Part shown: positions 8,371-17,164 of the stretch, piece after piece
Layout: every line of letters starts with the position of its first letter
Position numbering within the stretch: position 1 is the first letter of the stretch
Assembly: GCF_004348335.1 (NCBI RefSeq)
Contig: NZ_SMJW01000017.1
Coordinates: 1 to 56,318 of the forward strand
Direction: 5' to 3'
Origin: Actinomadura bangladeshensis
GTDB taxonomy: Bacteria > Actinomycetota > Actinomycetes > Streptosporangiales > Streptosporangiaceae
Length of the DNA: 56,318 nt
Notes under the pieces: generated by a model
What the model was told of the DNA's origin: nothing
What the model saw: only the letters and a program-made list of their open reading frames with translations
The model's database searches: none
Program-made: the position numbers and the translations under genes

Positions 8371-9492
8371 ATGGCGGATGAACCGGACGAGTCACAAGAC
8401 CGCGAACCCCTGTCCTGGCGGATGGGACGCTGGGCGGGCCCGGTCGCGATGGCCGTATCGGTCGCGGCGTCCATCACCGCGGTGCAGTTGCTGGTCGACG
8501 ACCCCGTCCCGTCCGCGCCACACCATCAAGACGACCGGCCTCCACGTTTCGTCCTCACAGTGGGACGCATGGTGGGGCCGTCCGCGGACAATAGACCCGC
8601 GCCGTGGTTCGAGGTACGCGCTGTCGAACCCGAGGGACGGACACACCAGGTGGAGTCAGTCCCCCGGCCAACCCCGGACACCCCTGAGGCCCAGGCGATT
8701 CTGGCAGGCCCCGGTGGAACCTTCATCCTCACCGCCTCCCGGAAAAGCCCATGCGAGTCACGGTTCTACCGGTTCGGGCTCACCAGCGACGGCCACGTGG
8801 CGAACATGCGGCCGCTGCGATCGGGAACCGTTCCCGCCTTCGTCGCCGGTTTGGCCTTCAGCCCGGACGGCGATCGACTCGCCTACACAACGGCTCCCTG
8901 CCCAAGCGACGCCCGACCGACCGCGGTGCCGGGCGCCTCCGTGACCGTCCTGGACATCGACTCGGGCCACCGCCGCACCTGGACAACGGGTATCCCCTCC
9001 GTCATCGGCGAGATCGTCTGGGCCCAAGACAACCGCACGCTCGGCTATACCCTCAGCGAAATCTCCGACGTACCGCCAGGGCGAACGCATGTGCCCACCG
9101 GACGCGCGGTCCAGCAGGTCACCCTGCATGCGCTCGACACCGAAGCACGAGGCACCGGCCTCCGAGCGGGCCGCGTCCTGTTCCGCCGGCAAGCGGGCTC
9201 CGGAGACGTCACCAGCGCAGTGATGAACCCGGACGGCCGCACCGGCTACGGCATGATGAAGAAGAGAAACCCCCCGAGCACCGTCATCTTCTCCTTTACG
9301 GAGGGGGAACGGATGCGCGTCACCAACACCATCCCGCAAAAGCCGAACACCATTACGGCCATCGCCTTCACCCGTGGTGAGGACCCTCGATACGCCTGCC
9401 TGAACGGCCTCGACGCCTTCGGCAGAGTGATCGAAGGCGGATTCACAGAAGCCCCGCTCAGCCCCGGCTGCGAAATCGCCTACGCCTACTGA
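8371..9492 (+). CDS. Membrane-anchored protein of unknown function, probably WD40/TolB-like propeller
   Basis: The 373-residue protein has a cytosolic N-terminus of about 22 residues, then one membrane helix (VAMAVSVAASITAVQLLV). An extracellular part follows with propeller-like blades: FVAGLAFSPDGDRLAYTT, VIGEIVWAQDNRTLGYTLSE, TSAVMNPDGRTGYGMM and ITAIAFTRGEDPRYACL. FSPDG and NPDGR turns are typical of PD40/TolB or WD40 repeats. Three or four Cys residues in the outer part could form disulfides. The gene is noticeably less GC-rich than its neighbours: bases 9241-9300 are 33 of 60 G or C. No strong ribosome site precedes the ATG. Similar single-helix propeller proteins of unknown role occur in Actinomadura-type genomes. 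Confidence 0.65.
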   Translation: MADEPDESQDREPLSWRMGRWAGPVAMAVSVAASITAVQLLVDDPVPSAPHHQDDRPPRFVLTVGRMVGPSADNRPAPWFEVRAVEPEGRTHQVESVPRPTPDTPEAQAILAGPGGTFILTASRKSPCESRFYRFGLTSDGHVANMRPLRSGTVPAFVAGLAFSPDGDRLAYTTAPCPSDARPTAVPGASVTVLDIDSGHRRTWTTGIPSVIGEIVWAQDNRTLGYTLSEISDVPPGRTHVPTGRAVQQVTLHALDTEARGTGLRAGRVLFRRQAGSGDVTSAVMNPDGRTGYGMMKKRNPPSTVIFSFTEGERMRVTNTIPQKPNTITAIAFTRGEDPRYACLNGLDAFGRVIEGGFTEAPLSPGCEIAYAY

Positions 9493-9551
9493 CTTTCACC
9501 CGTCCGGCCGCCGATGGACGCATAAGAGCGCGGGGACGCCCGGCCTGGTGA

Positions 9552-9953
9552 TCAGAGGGTGCCCATGGCGCGGGTGGCGGTGATCTCGATGACCACGCGG
9601 GCCGGGTTGGGGCGCGGGGGCTTGTAGCGGGCCGTGTAGCGGTGTTCGGCGTCGGCCACGGAGGCCGCGTCCGTCCTCAGGACGGCCCGGCCCTCGATGG
9701 TGGCCCAGCGGCGGCCGTCCACCTGGGTCACGGCGACCGGAAGGCCCGCCTCGCCGGCCTCGCGGACGTGGCGGGCCTTCGCCGAGCCGGACGAGGTGAT
9801 CACGCGGACCGTGCCCGCGTCCAGGGTGGCCCCCACCGGGACGGCGTGCGGTGTGCCGTCCGGGCGGACGGTGACCAAGGTGCAGATGCGGCGTTCGCGG
9901 AAGAACGCGATGAGGCGCTCGTCGTCCAGGGCCAGCCGGTGTTTGCCGTTCAC
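9552..9953 (-). CDS. PPOX-class (FMN/F420-dependent) split-barrel oxidoreductase
   Basis: The 133-residue protein starts at GTG 9953. A longer in-frame ATG start at 10028 lacks family similarity in the added part. The split-barrel pattern is clear: LIAFFRERRICTLVTVRPDGTPHAVPVGATLD, then VITSSGSAKARHVREAG and VAVTQVDGRRWATIEGRAVL. These are the usual cofactor-binding strands of pyridoxamine-phosphate-oxidase-like F420 or FMN enzymes, and the length is right for an F420 type. The substrate is unknown. It converges with the propeller gene and is divergent from the MFS exporter, with a 176-base gap to the latter. Confidence 0.85.
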   Translation of the reverse strand: MNGKHRLALDDERLIAFFRERRICTLVTVRPDGTPHAVPVGATLDAGTVRVITSSGSAKARHVREAGEAGLPVAVTQVDGRRWATIEGRAVLRTDAASVADAEHRYTARYKPPRPNPARVVIEITATRAMGTL

Positions 9954-10088
9954 CGCTCGGATCCTAGACGGCCGCCGGTTCCGCGCCGGCGGCGGTGCCG
10001 GTCCGGCCGTGCGGGGGAGGGCGCACACGCCCGGAGGTGACGGATGCGAACCCTTTTTCGGGGTGGCGTCGAACGCCGGGTTTATGCT

Positions 10089-10107
10089 TAGTTAGCGTAG
10101 GAAACTA
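10089..10107. promoter_or_regulatory. Inverted repeat TAGTT-N9-AACTA upstream of the MFS gene
   Basis: The arms TAGTT (10089-10093) and AACTA (10103-10107) lie in the only AT-rich stretch before the exporter, which starts 23 bases later. Dyads of this size are common targets of TetR or MarR regulators that control drug exporters. No such regulator gene is adjacent. Confidence 0.4.
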
Positions 10108-10129
10108 TCCGACGGGGGGTGAGGTCGGC

Positions 10130-11842
10130 GTGCCGTCCAGGCATTATCCGTGGGTCGCGCTGAGCAACACGACGCTCGGCATGCTGCTGGCCACGGTCAA
10201 CTCCTCGATCGTGATCATTTCGCTGCCGGCGATCTTCCGGGGCATCCAGCTGAATCCGCTGGAACCGGGCAATGTCAGCTACCTGCTGTGGATCCTGATG
10301 GGCTACATGCTCGTCTCCGCGGTGCTGGTGGTCACGCTCGGCCGGCTCGGGGACATGTTCGGGCGCGTCCGGATGTACAACGCCGGGTTCGCGGTGTTCA
10401 CAGTCGGGACGCTCTTACTGGCGCTCGATCCGTTCCACGAGAGCGCCGGGGCGCTCTGGCTCATCGGCTGGCGGGTGTTCCAGGGGATCGGCGGCGCCAT
10501 GCTGATGGCGAACTCCGCCGCGATCCTCACCGACGCGTTCCCGGCGCACCGGCGCGGCATGGCGATGGGCGTCAACCAGGTCGCGGGCATCGCCGGGACG
10601 TTCATCGGGCTCGTCGCGGGCGGGCTGCTCAGCGAGATCAACTGGCGGCTGGTGTTCTTCGCGTCCGCGCCGATCGGCATCGCCGGGACGGTCTGGGCCT
10701 ACCGCAGCCTCATCGAGACCGCCAGGCGGGCGGTCGCCGCGAAGATCGACTGGCTGGGCAACGCGACGTTCGCGATCGGGCTGACCGCGCTGCTCGCCGC
10801 GATCACCTACGGCATCCAGCCCTACGGCGGGCACGACATGGGCTGGACGAACCCGTGGGTGCTCGGCGGCATCATCGGCGGCCTCGCGGTGCTCGTCCTG
10901 TTCTGCTGGATCGAGACCAGGGTGGAGCAGCCGATGTTCCACCTCTCGCTGTTCCGCATCCGGGCGTTCACCGCCGGGAACGCGGCCGGGCTGCTCGCCG
11001 CGATCTCCCGCGGCGGCATGCAGTTCATGCTGATCATCTGGCTGCAGGGCATCTGGCTGCCGCTGCACGGCTACGACTACGCGGACACGCCGCTGTGGGC
11101 CGGCATCTACCTGCTGCCGCTCACCGCCGGGTTCCTGGTCGCGGGGCCGCTGTCGGGGCACCTGTCCGACCGGCACGGCGCCCGCGCGTTCGCCTCCGGC
11201 GGACTGGTGCTGTCGGCGCTGGCGTTCGGCGGGCTGCTGGTGATCCCGACCGACTTCGGCTACCCGACGTTCGCGCTGCTGATCTTCCTGAACGGGGTCG
11301 GGTCCGGGCTGTTCGCCGCGCCCAACACCACCGCGATCATGAACTCGGTCCTGGCGGACAAGCGCGGCGTCGCGTCCGGCATGCGCGCCACGTTCGCCAA
11401 CGCCGGGATGGTGCTGTCGATCGGCGTGTTCTTCTCGCTGATGATCGCGGGGCTGTCCAACACGCTGCCGAGGACGCTCACCCAGGGGTTGACGCAGCAC
11501 GGCGTCCCGGCGGGGCCGGCCGCGCAGGTCGGCGAGCTGCCGCCGGTCGGCACGCTGTTCGCCGCGTTCCTCGGCTACAACCCGATCCAGAACCTGCTCG
11601 CACCGTTCCATGTGCTCGGGAGCCTCGCGCCGGACGACGTGACGACCCTCACCGGGCGCTCGTACTTCCCGCACCTGATCTCCGAGCCGTTCCACCACGG
11701 GCTCGTCATCGTGTTCAGCCTGGCCATCGCGATGTCGCTGGTCGCGGCGCTGGTCTCGCTGATGCGCGGACGCCGCTACGTGCACGACGACGACGTCCGC
11801 GGCGAGCCCGCGCTGCAGCGGGCCGGACGGGACGCCGCCTAG
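10130..11842 (+). CDS. MFS transporter, DHA2 (14-helix) drug:H+ antiporter family
   Basis: The 570-residue membrane protein starts at GTG 10130 after a GGGGGGTGAG purine run. It has the DHA2-family hallmarks: VALSNTTLGMLLATVNSSIVIISLPAI in helix 1, LGRLGDMFGRVRMYNAGF (motif A) after helix 2, and WRVFQGIGGAMLMANSAAIL in helix 4. About 14 hydrophobic segments follow. A loop of some 60 residues between the last two helices (LPRTLTQGLTQHGV to LTGRSYFPHLI) is typical for the family. It is probably a proton-driven exporter of small hydrophobic compounds, with unknown substrate. Expression is likely controlled at the TAGTT/AACTA dyad, and transcription ends at a strong terminator 15 bases after the stop. 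Confidence 0.88.
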   Translation: MPSRHYPWVALSNTTLGMLLATVNSSIVIISLPAIFRGIQLNPLEPGNVSYLLWILMGYMLVSAVLVVTLGRLGDMFGRVRMYNAGFAVFTVGTLLLALDPFHESAGALWLIGWRVFQGIGGAMLMANSAAILTDAFPAHRRGMAMGVNQVAGIAGTFIGLVAGGLLSEINWRLVFFASAPIGIAGTVWAYRSLIETARRAVAAKIDWLGNATFAIGLTALLAAITYGIQPYGGHDMGWTNPWVLGGIIGGLAVLVLFCWIETRVEQPMFHLSLFRIRAFTAGNAAGLLAAISRGGMQFMLIIWLQGIWLPLHGYDYADTPLWAGIYLLPLTAGFLVAGPLSGHLSDRHGARAFASGGLVLSALAFGGLLVIPTDFGYPTFALLIFLNGVGSGLFAAPNTTAIMNSVLADKRGVASGMRATFANAGMVLSIGVFFSLMIAGLSNTLPRTLTQGLTQHGVPAGPAAQVGELPPVGTLFAAFLGYNPIQNLLAPFHVLGSLAPDDVTTLTGRSYFPHLISEPFHHGLVIVFSLAIAMSLVAALVSLMRGRRYVHDDDVRGEPALQRAGRDAA

Positions 11843-11856
11843 ACCCCCGGGAGGGG

Positions 11857-11910
11857 AGCCCCCGGCCGCAACGCCCCAGATCACGGGGACGTTGCGGTCG
11901 GGGGCTTTTT
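11857..11910 (+). terminator. Strong rho-independent terminator after the MFS gene
   Basis: A 17-bp stem pairs 11857-11873 (AGCCCCCGGCCGCAACG) with 11890-11906, broken only by one G-T pair. It is followed by a five-T run at 11906-11910. It separates the exporter from the LacI/ABC operon. Confidence 0.9.
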
Positions 11911-11921
11911 CGCGCCCGCTG

Positions 11922-11951
11922 TTGACACTGTTCCGCAAACGTTTTCATAAT
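11922..11951 (+). promoter_or_regulatory. LacI gene promoter with overlapping LacI-type operator
   Basis: TTGACA (11922-11927) and CATAAT (11946-11951) are separated by 18 bases. The spacer holds GCAAACGTTTTC (11935-11946) with a central AAACGTTT palindrome, the usual core of LacI/GalR-family operators. Binding there would block RNA polymerase, so autorepression and control of the ABC operon are likely. The ATG lies seven bases after the -10 box with no ribosome site, so the transcript is probably leaderless. Confidence 0.8.
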
Positions 11952-11958
11952 CGTCGCC

Positions 11959-12963
11959 ATGAGCGCAGACGGCACCCGGGCCTCGATCCGGGCGGTGGCG
12001 AGCCTGGCGGGGGTGTCCCCCTCGACGGTCTCGCGCGCGCTGAACTCCCCGGAGCTCGTGAACGCCGAGACCCGGCGGCGCGTGCTCGAATGCGCCGAGC
12101 GGCTCGGCTACCAGCCGAACCGCGCGGCGCAGTCGCTGGTCCTCGGGCGGACCCGCAACGTCGGGCTGATCGTCCCCGACATCGCCAACCCGTTCTTCGC
12201 CCCCTTCATCAAGGGCGTCGAGGCCTACTTCCGGGACACCGAGTTCGCGGTGTTCCTGGCCGACACCGACGAGGACACGGCGACGGAGGTCAGGCTGGCC
12301 GAGGCCATGGTCGAGCGGGTGGACGGGCTCATCCTGTGCGCCCCCCGCATGTCGGGGACGCGGCTGAGCGCCGTCGCCGCCAAGACCAGCGTGGTCCTCG
12401 CCTACCGGACCAGCCGGGCGGCCCCGTCGGTCCTGCTGGACTTCCAGCCCGGCCTGGACCAGGCGGTCGCGCACGTCCACGCGCTCGGCCACCGCAGGTG
12501 CGCGTACCTGTCCGGCCCGGCCAACTCGTGGTCGAACCGGCAGCGCCGCAAGTTCCTCGGCGCGGCCTGCGCCGAGCGCGGCATCGAACTGGTGGACCTC
12601 GGCCCGTACGAGCCGCGGTTCACCGGCGGGTACCGGGCCGCCGACGAGGTGGTCGCGGCGGGCGTCACCGCGGCGTTCGCCTACAACGACCTCGTCGGGC
12701 TCGGCGTGCTGTCGCGGCTCACCGAGCGCGGCGTGAACGTGCCCGGCGACCTCAGCATCGTCGGCTTCGACGACATCCCGATGGCGTCGATGACCAATCC
12801 GCCCCTGACCACGGTGGCGATGCCCGTGAACGCGCTGTCCCGGGCGGCCGCCGCCACCATGCACACGAGGCTCGACCCCGGGGTGCCCAAGGCGCCCCCT
12901 CTTCCCCCGGCCGCCGAGCTGGCGACCCGACTCCTCATCCGAGGCACCACCGGGCCCGTGTGA
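11959..12963 (+). CDS. LacI/GalR-family transcriptional regulator of the ABC operon
   Basis: The 334-residue protein has an N-terminal LacI helix-turn-helix (ASIRAVASLAGVSPSTVSRALN, about residues 8-29). The hinge (GYQPNRAAQSLVLGRTRNVGLIVPDIANPFF) and the periplasmic-binding-protein-like core come next. The core includes RVDGLILCAP, ALGHRRCAYLSGPANSWSNRQRRKFLG, AFAYNDLVGLGVL and GDLSIVGFDDIPMASMTNPPLTTV. The length is normal. The ligand should be the substrate of the ABC transporter downstream, or a derivative. The gene begins seven bases after its -10 box. The lipoprotein gene follows after 50 bases with its own GGAGG site. Confidence 0.92.
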   Translation: MSADGTRASIRAVASLAGVSPSTVSRALNSPELVNAETRRRVLECAERLGYQPNRAAQSLVLGRTRNVGLIVPDIANPFFAPFIKGVEAYFRDTEFAVFLADTDEDTATEVRLAEAMVERVDGLILCAPRMSGTRLSAVAAKTSVVLAYRTSRAAPSVLLDFQPGLDQAVAHVHALGHRRCAYLSGPANSWSNRQRRKFLGAACAERGIELVDLGPYEPRFTGGYRAADEVVAAGVTAAFAYNDLVGLGVLSRLTERGVNVPGDLSIVGFDDIPMASMTNPPLTTVAMPVNALSRAAAATMHTRLDPGVPKAPPLPPAAELATRLLIRGTTGPV

Positions 12964-13013
12964 GCCCGGCCTTACCACGCGGGACCGCGCGTCCCGCCGG
13001 GAGGACCCACCCC

Positions 13014-14234
13014 ATGAGAACTCCTCGATCAGCCCTCCTCACCCTCGCGACCGCCGCCGGACTGCTGCTGACCGCCTGCGGCGCGCCCAGCTCGGACGGC
13101 GGCGGCGCGTCCGAGCCGTCCGCCGCGGACGTCAAGCTGCCGTCCAAGCCGGTCACCCTCAACGTCATCGACGTCGCCGGGAACCTGCAGCTGACGCAGC
13201 AGATCTTCGAGAACTACAAGAAGGAGCACCCCAAGCTCGTCAGCAAGATCACCTACACGAAGGCCACCTCGCCCGAGCTGGCGGGCAAGGTCAAGGCCCA
13301 GCAGGACGCCGGGCAGCTCGACATCGACCTCGTGCTCACCGGCACCGACGGCCTGTCCGCCGGCCTGGAGCAGAACCTCTGGGTGGACCTCGTCGGCAAG
13401 TACTCCGACAAGCTGCCCGACCTGAAGACGCAGTACCTGGAGCCCGCGTCCAAGATGCAGGACCTCGCGCAGGGCAAGGGCGTCGTCGTGACGTACTACC
13501 CGTCCGGGCCGCTGCTGGAGTACAACCCGAAGAAGGTCTCGAACCCGCCGAAGACGGCCGAGGAGCTGCTCGCCTGGGCGAAGGCCCACCCGAACAAGCT
13601 GGAGTACGCGCGCCCGTCCAACTCCGGGCCCGGACGCACGTGGCTCATGGGCCTGCCCTACATCCTCAAGGACTCCGACCCCAAGGACCCGACGAACGGC
13701 TGGTCCAAGACCTGGCAGTACCTCAAGGACCTCGACAAGTACATCGAGTACTACCCGACCGGCACCACGCAGACGATGCAGGAGCTGGGTGAGGGCACGC
13801 GCGACATCATCCTCAGCACCACCGGCTGGGACATCAACCCCCGCGTCCTCGGCCAGGTGCCGAAGGACGTCAAGGTCCAGGCGCTCGAAGGCTTCACCTG
13901 GGTCACGGACGCGCACTACATGGTCGTCCCCAAGGGCGTCTCCGGTGAGAAGCTCGCCGTGCTGCTCGACATGATGAAGTACGCGCTCCAGCCCAAGCAG
14001 CAGGCCATCACCTACGACAAGGGCTACTTCTACCCCGGACCCGCCGTGAAGGGCGTGACCCTCGACATGGCGCCGGCCGAGAGCCGGCAGGCCATCAAGG
14101 AGTACGGCCGCGCCGAGTACGACAAGCTCATCGCCGACAACCCCAAGGCTCCGCCGCTGGACGCCAAGGCCCTCGTCACCGCGTTCGACCGCTGGGACCG
14201 CGAGATCGGCGGCCAGAAGGTCAAGAAGTCATGA
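13014..14234 (+). CDS. ABC transporter extracellular solute-binding lipoprotein
   Basis: The 406-residue protein has GGAGG 9 bases before ATG 13014 and a lipoprotein signal peptide ending LLLTACG, with lipid-modified Cys at about residue 21. A Ser/Gly/Ala linker follows, then an extracellular solute-binding fold: VTLNVIDVAGNLQLTQQIFENYKKEHP, DIDLVLTGTDGLSAGLEQNLWVDL and GVVVTYYPSGPLLEYNPKKV. The organisation with two permeases and a TOBE-type ATPase resembles spermidine, iron or 2-aminoethylphosphonate importers more than typical sugar systems. The substrate cannot be read from sequence. The stop overlaps the ATPase start by four bases. Confidence 0.88.
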   Translation: MRTPRSALLTLATAAGLLLTACGAPSSDGGGASEPSAADVKLPSKPVTLNVIDVAGNLQLTQQIFENYKKEHPKLVSKITYTKATSPELAGKVKAQQDAGQLDIDLVLTGTDGLSAGLEQNLWVDLVGKYSDKLPDLKTQYLEPASKMQDLAQGKGVVVTYYPSGPLLEYNPKKVSNPPKTAEELLAWAKAHPNKLEYARPSNSGPGRTWLMGLPYILKDSDPKDPTNGWSKTWQYLKDLDKYIEYYPTGTTQTMQELGEGTRDIILSTTGWDINPRVLGQVPKDVKVQALEGFTWVTDAHYMVVPKGVSGEKLAVLLDMMKYALQPKQQAITYDKGYFYPGPAVKGVTLDMAPAESRQAIKEYGRAEYDKLIADNPKAPPLDAKALVTAFDRWDREIGGQKVKKS

Positions 14235-15379
14235 CCGTGGAGACCGCGGTGGAGAAGGAGGCGCGGGCCGGGTTCGCGGAGCTGCGGCTGGACGGCGTGA
14301 CGCGGCGGTTCGGGAAGGCCACCGCGCTCAGCGGATTCGACCTGCGGATCCGGGGCGGCGAGTTCATCGCGCTGCTCGGGCCGTCCGGCTGCGGCAAGTC
14401 GACCGCGCTGAACTGCCTGGCAGGGCTGCTGCCGCTCTCGGACGGCGCCATCTGGCTGGACGAGGAGCGCATCGACACCCTGCCGCCGGAGAAGCGCGGG
14501 TTCGGGATGGTGTTCCAGAACTACGCGCTGTTCCCGCACCTGTCGGTCCGCAAGAACGTCGCGTTCGGGCTGTCGGTCCGCCGGACGGCCAAGAGCGAGA
14601 TCGCCGCCCGGGTGGACGAGGCGCTGCGCACGGTCGAGCTGACCGAGCACGCCGGCAAGCTGCCCGGACAGCTGTCGGGCGGCCAGCAGCAGCGCGTCGC
14701 GATCGCCCGCGCGATCGTGCTGCGGCCGAAGCTCGTCCTGATGGACGAGCCGCTGTCGAACCTGGACGCCAAGCTGCGGGTGCAGATGCGCACGGAGATC
14801 CGCCGCATCCACCAGACGCTCGGCCTGACGACCGTGTACGTCACGCACGACCAGGAGGAGGCGCTCGCGCTCGCCGACCGCGTGGTGGTGCTGCGGTCCG
14901 GGCAGGTCGAGCAGATCGGGACGCCCGAGGAGGTCTACACCTACCCGGCCAGCACCTACATCGCCGGGTTCATGGGGTACCGCAACCTGCTGGAGCTGCC
15001 CGTCCTGTCGGTCGACGACGGCACGGTGACGCTCGGGGAGAAGGACGGCCTCACGCTCACCGGGGTCGGGCAGGACCCGATCGGCGGTGGCCGGGCGGTC
15101 GCCGCCGTCCGCCCCGAGGACTTCCGGGTCGCCGGGGACGCCGGCGCGCGGAACCGCGTGACCGTCCGCGTGGAGGTGTCGGAGTTCCACGGGCGGGAGG
15201 TCGCCGCCGAGGGGATCACCGACGACGGCCGCGTCGTCCACTTCAAGTCCCCGGAGCGGATCGCGCCGGGGGAGCGGGTGACGCTGACCGTCCAGCCCGA
15301 GCGCGTGCTCGTGTTCGGCGAGAGCGTGCGGGCCGCCGCCGAGGCGGCGGGCGAGACGGGGGCACCGGATGGCGGTTGA
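14231..15379 (+). CDS. ABC transporter ATPase, PotA/UgpC type with TOBE domain
   Basis: The 382-residue nucleotide-binding subunit has Walker A GPSGCGKST (about residues 52-60), Q-loop VFQNYALFPHLSV, signature LSGGQQQRVAIARA (about 149), Walker B LVLMDEPLSNLD and switch His in YVTHDQEEA. The C-terminal 130 residues (VAAVRPEDFRV through LTVQPERVLVF) are the TOBE/MOP-like domain of importers handling sugars, polyamines, iron or phosphonates. It powers the importer formed with the two permeases downstream. It overlaps both neighbours: four bases with the lipoprotein gene and 11 with permease 1. Confidence 0.93.
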   Translation: MTVETAVEKEARAGFAELRLDGVTRRFGKATALSGFDLRIRGGEFIALLGPSGCGKSTALNCLAGLLPLSDGAIWLDEERIDTLPPEKRGFGMVFQNYALFPHLSVRKNVAFGLSVRRTAKSEIAARVDEALRTVELTEHAGKLPGQLSGGQQQRVAIARAIVLRPKLVLMDEPLSNLDAKLRVQMRTEIRRIHQTLGLTTVYVTHDQEEALALADRVVVLRSGQVEQIGTPEEVYTYPASTYIAGFMGYRNLLELPVLSVDDGTVTLGEKDGLTLTGVGQDPIGGGRAVAAVRPEDFRVAGDAGARNRVTVRVEVSEFHGREVAAEGITDDGRVVHFKSPERIAPGERVTLTVQPERVLVFGESVRAAAEAAGETGAPDGG

Positions 15380-16295
15380 GGCTCCCCCGCGCCCGCAGGC
15401 CCCGGCGACCGCGCGCGGCGGCCTGCGGCACCGGCTCGCCGAACGCGGCGTCGACCGGGTGCTGCTCCTGCTGCTGCCGGCCGTGCTCATCATCGGGCTG
15501 CTGTTCCTCTACCCGATGATGTACGGGGTGGGCCTGTCGCTGCAGCCGAAGAACGGCGGCGGGCCGTTCGGCAACTACGCCGACTTCTTCAAGGACTCCT
15601 ACCAGCGCAGCACCGTCTGGAAGACGCTGAAGCTCGCGCTGCCGGCGGCGCTGATCAACGTCGGGGCGTCGGTGCCGATCGCGTACAAGCTGCGCGGCCG
15701 GTTCCGGGGCCGGCGGGTGCTGACGGCGCTGCTGGTCCTGCCGGTGACGCTCGGCACGGTCCTGGTCGCCGACGGCCTGCTGCGCTACCTCGGCCCGAAG
15801 GGCTGGTTCAACCGGGTCCTGATCGACCTGAACCTGGTGGACGAGCCCGTCCGGCTGATCTACAACTACTGGGGCGTGCTGTTCTCGCTGCTCATCACCG
15901 GGTTCCCGTTCGCGTTCCTGCTGGTGCTGTCCTACATGTCGGGGATCGACCCGACGCTGGAGCGGGCCGCGGCCACGCTCGGCGCCGGACCCTGGCAGCG
16001 GATGCGGCGCATCGTGCTGCCGCTGCTGGCGCCCGGCCTCGCCACCACGTTCGTGCTCGCGTTCGTGCTGGCGTTCTCGGTGTTCCCGTCCGCGAACCTC
16101 GTCGGCGAACCGGCCGGGGAGACGCGGGTGATGGCGATCGCGGCGTACCAGGCGGCGTTCGAGAAGTACGACTACTCGATGGCCTCGACCATCGCCGTGC
16201 TGATGGGCGTGTTCGAACTGCTCGTCATCTCGGTGACGCTGCTGCTGCGCGGCCGCCTCTACACCGGGCCCGCGATGGGAGGTAAGGGATCATGA
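15369..16295 (+). CDS. ABC transporter permease 1
   Basis: The 308-residue inner-membrane permease has six predicted helices, the first being VLLLLLPAVLIIGLLFLYPMMYGVGL. The coupling EAA-like loop LERAAATLGAGPWQRMRRIVLPLLAPGL sits between the later helices. The long extracytoplasmic loop after helix 1 (KNGGGPFGNYADFFKDSYQRS) is typical of PotB/PhnU-like subunits. It pairs with the next gene as a heterodimeric channel. It starts inside the end of the ATPase gene and ends in an ATGA overlap with permease 2. Confidence 0.9.
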   Translation: MAVEAPPRPQAPATARGGLRHRLAERGVDRVLLLLLPAVLIIGLLFLYPMMYGVGLSLQPKNGGGPFGNYADFFKDSYQRSTVWKTLKLALPAALINVGASVPIAYKLRGRFRGRRVLTALLVLPVTLGTVLVADGLLRYLGPKGWFNRVLIDLNLVDEPVRLIYNYWGVLFSLLITGFPFAFLLVLSYMSGIDPTLERAAATLGAGPWQRMRRIVLPLLAPGLATTFVLAFVLAFSVFPSANLVGEPAGETRVMAIAAYQAAFEKYDYSMASTIAVLMGVFELLVISVTLLLRGRLYTGPAMGGKGS

Positions 16296-17164
16296 CCACC
16301 GCCGTCTCGCGCCCGGCCGGGCTGCCGCGGCGCGGCCTGCCGAAGGGCCGGCCGAGCGCCTGGCTCGTCTGGGCCTGCGTCGCGTTCTTCCTGGTCAACC
16401 TGTTCGCGCTGATCCTGTCCGTGGTCGTCAACTCGTTCGGGACGAAATGGTTCGCGGGCTGGCTGCCGCAGGGCTTCACCACGACCTGGTACTCCGACGC
16501 CTGGTCGGAGTTCGCGCTCGGCGAGGTCCTCACGGTCACGCTGGAGATCACCCTCATCGTCGTCGCGATGGCCCTGCTGATCGGCGTCCCGGCCGGGTAC
16601 GCGCTGGCGCGGCGCGACTTCCCCGGCAAGCGCGTCGTGATGTTCCTGCTGCTGCTCCCGGTGCTGCTGCCGCCGATCACCTACGGGATCCCGCTCGCGA
16701 CCGTCCTGTACAAGGTGCACCTGGCGGGGACGATGACGGGCGTCGTCGCGGCGAACCTCGTCCCGGCGCTGCCGTTCGTCATCCTCGTGATGACGCCGTT
16801 CGTGGAGCAGATCGACGCCAACGTGGAGTCGGCGGCGCGGATGTGCGGCGCCCGCACCCGCCAGGTGTTCACGCGGGTGCTGGTGCCGCTGCTGCTGCCC
16901 GGCATCCTCGCCGCCGGAATCCTGGTGCTGGTCCGCACCGTCGCCATGTTCGAGCTGACGTTCCTGGTGGCGGACGCCGACAGCCAGACCCTGATCGTCG
17001 CGCTGTACAGCGCGGCGTTCACCCCGGGCATCCGCGCGGCCCAGGCCATCGACGCGATGGCCGTGATCTACATGGCGCTGTCGGCGGTGCTGCTGATCGT
17101 CGCGCTGATGTTCGTCAACCCGACACAGATCGTCGCCCAGGTGAGGGAGGCTCCCGCCGAATGA
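16292..17164 (+). CDS. ABC transporter permease 2
   Basis: The 290-residue permease starts at ATG 16292 overlapping the previous stop. It has six helices and the EAA-like coupling loop VESAARMCGARTRQVFTRVLVPLLLPGIL. The pattern fits PotC/PhnV-type subunits. With permease 1 it forms the membrane channel of the LacI-controlled importer. Its stop overlaps the ATG of a 30-residue reading frame (ATGA at 17161-17164), which in turn overlaps the dehydrogenase start. Confidence 0.9.
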   Translation: MTTAVSRPAGLPRRGLPKGRPSAWLVWACVAFFLVNLFALILSVVVNSFGTKWFAGWLPQGFTTTWYSDAWSEFALGEVLTVTLEITLIVVAMALLIGVPAGYALARRDFPGKRVVMFLLLLPVLLPPITYGIPLATVLYKVHLAGTMTGVVAANLVPALPFVILVMTPFVEQIDANVESAARMCGARTRQVFTRVLVPLLLPGILAAGILVLVRTVAMFELTFLVADADSQTLIVALYSAAFTPGIRAAQAIDAMAVIYMALSAVLLIVALMFVNPTQIVAQVREAPAE

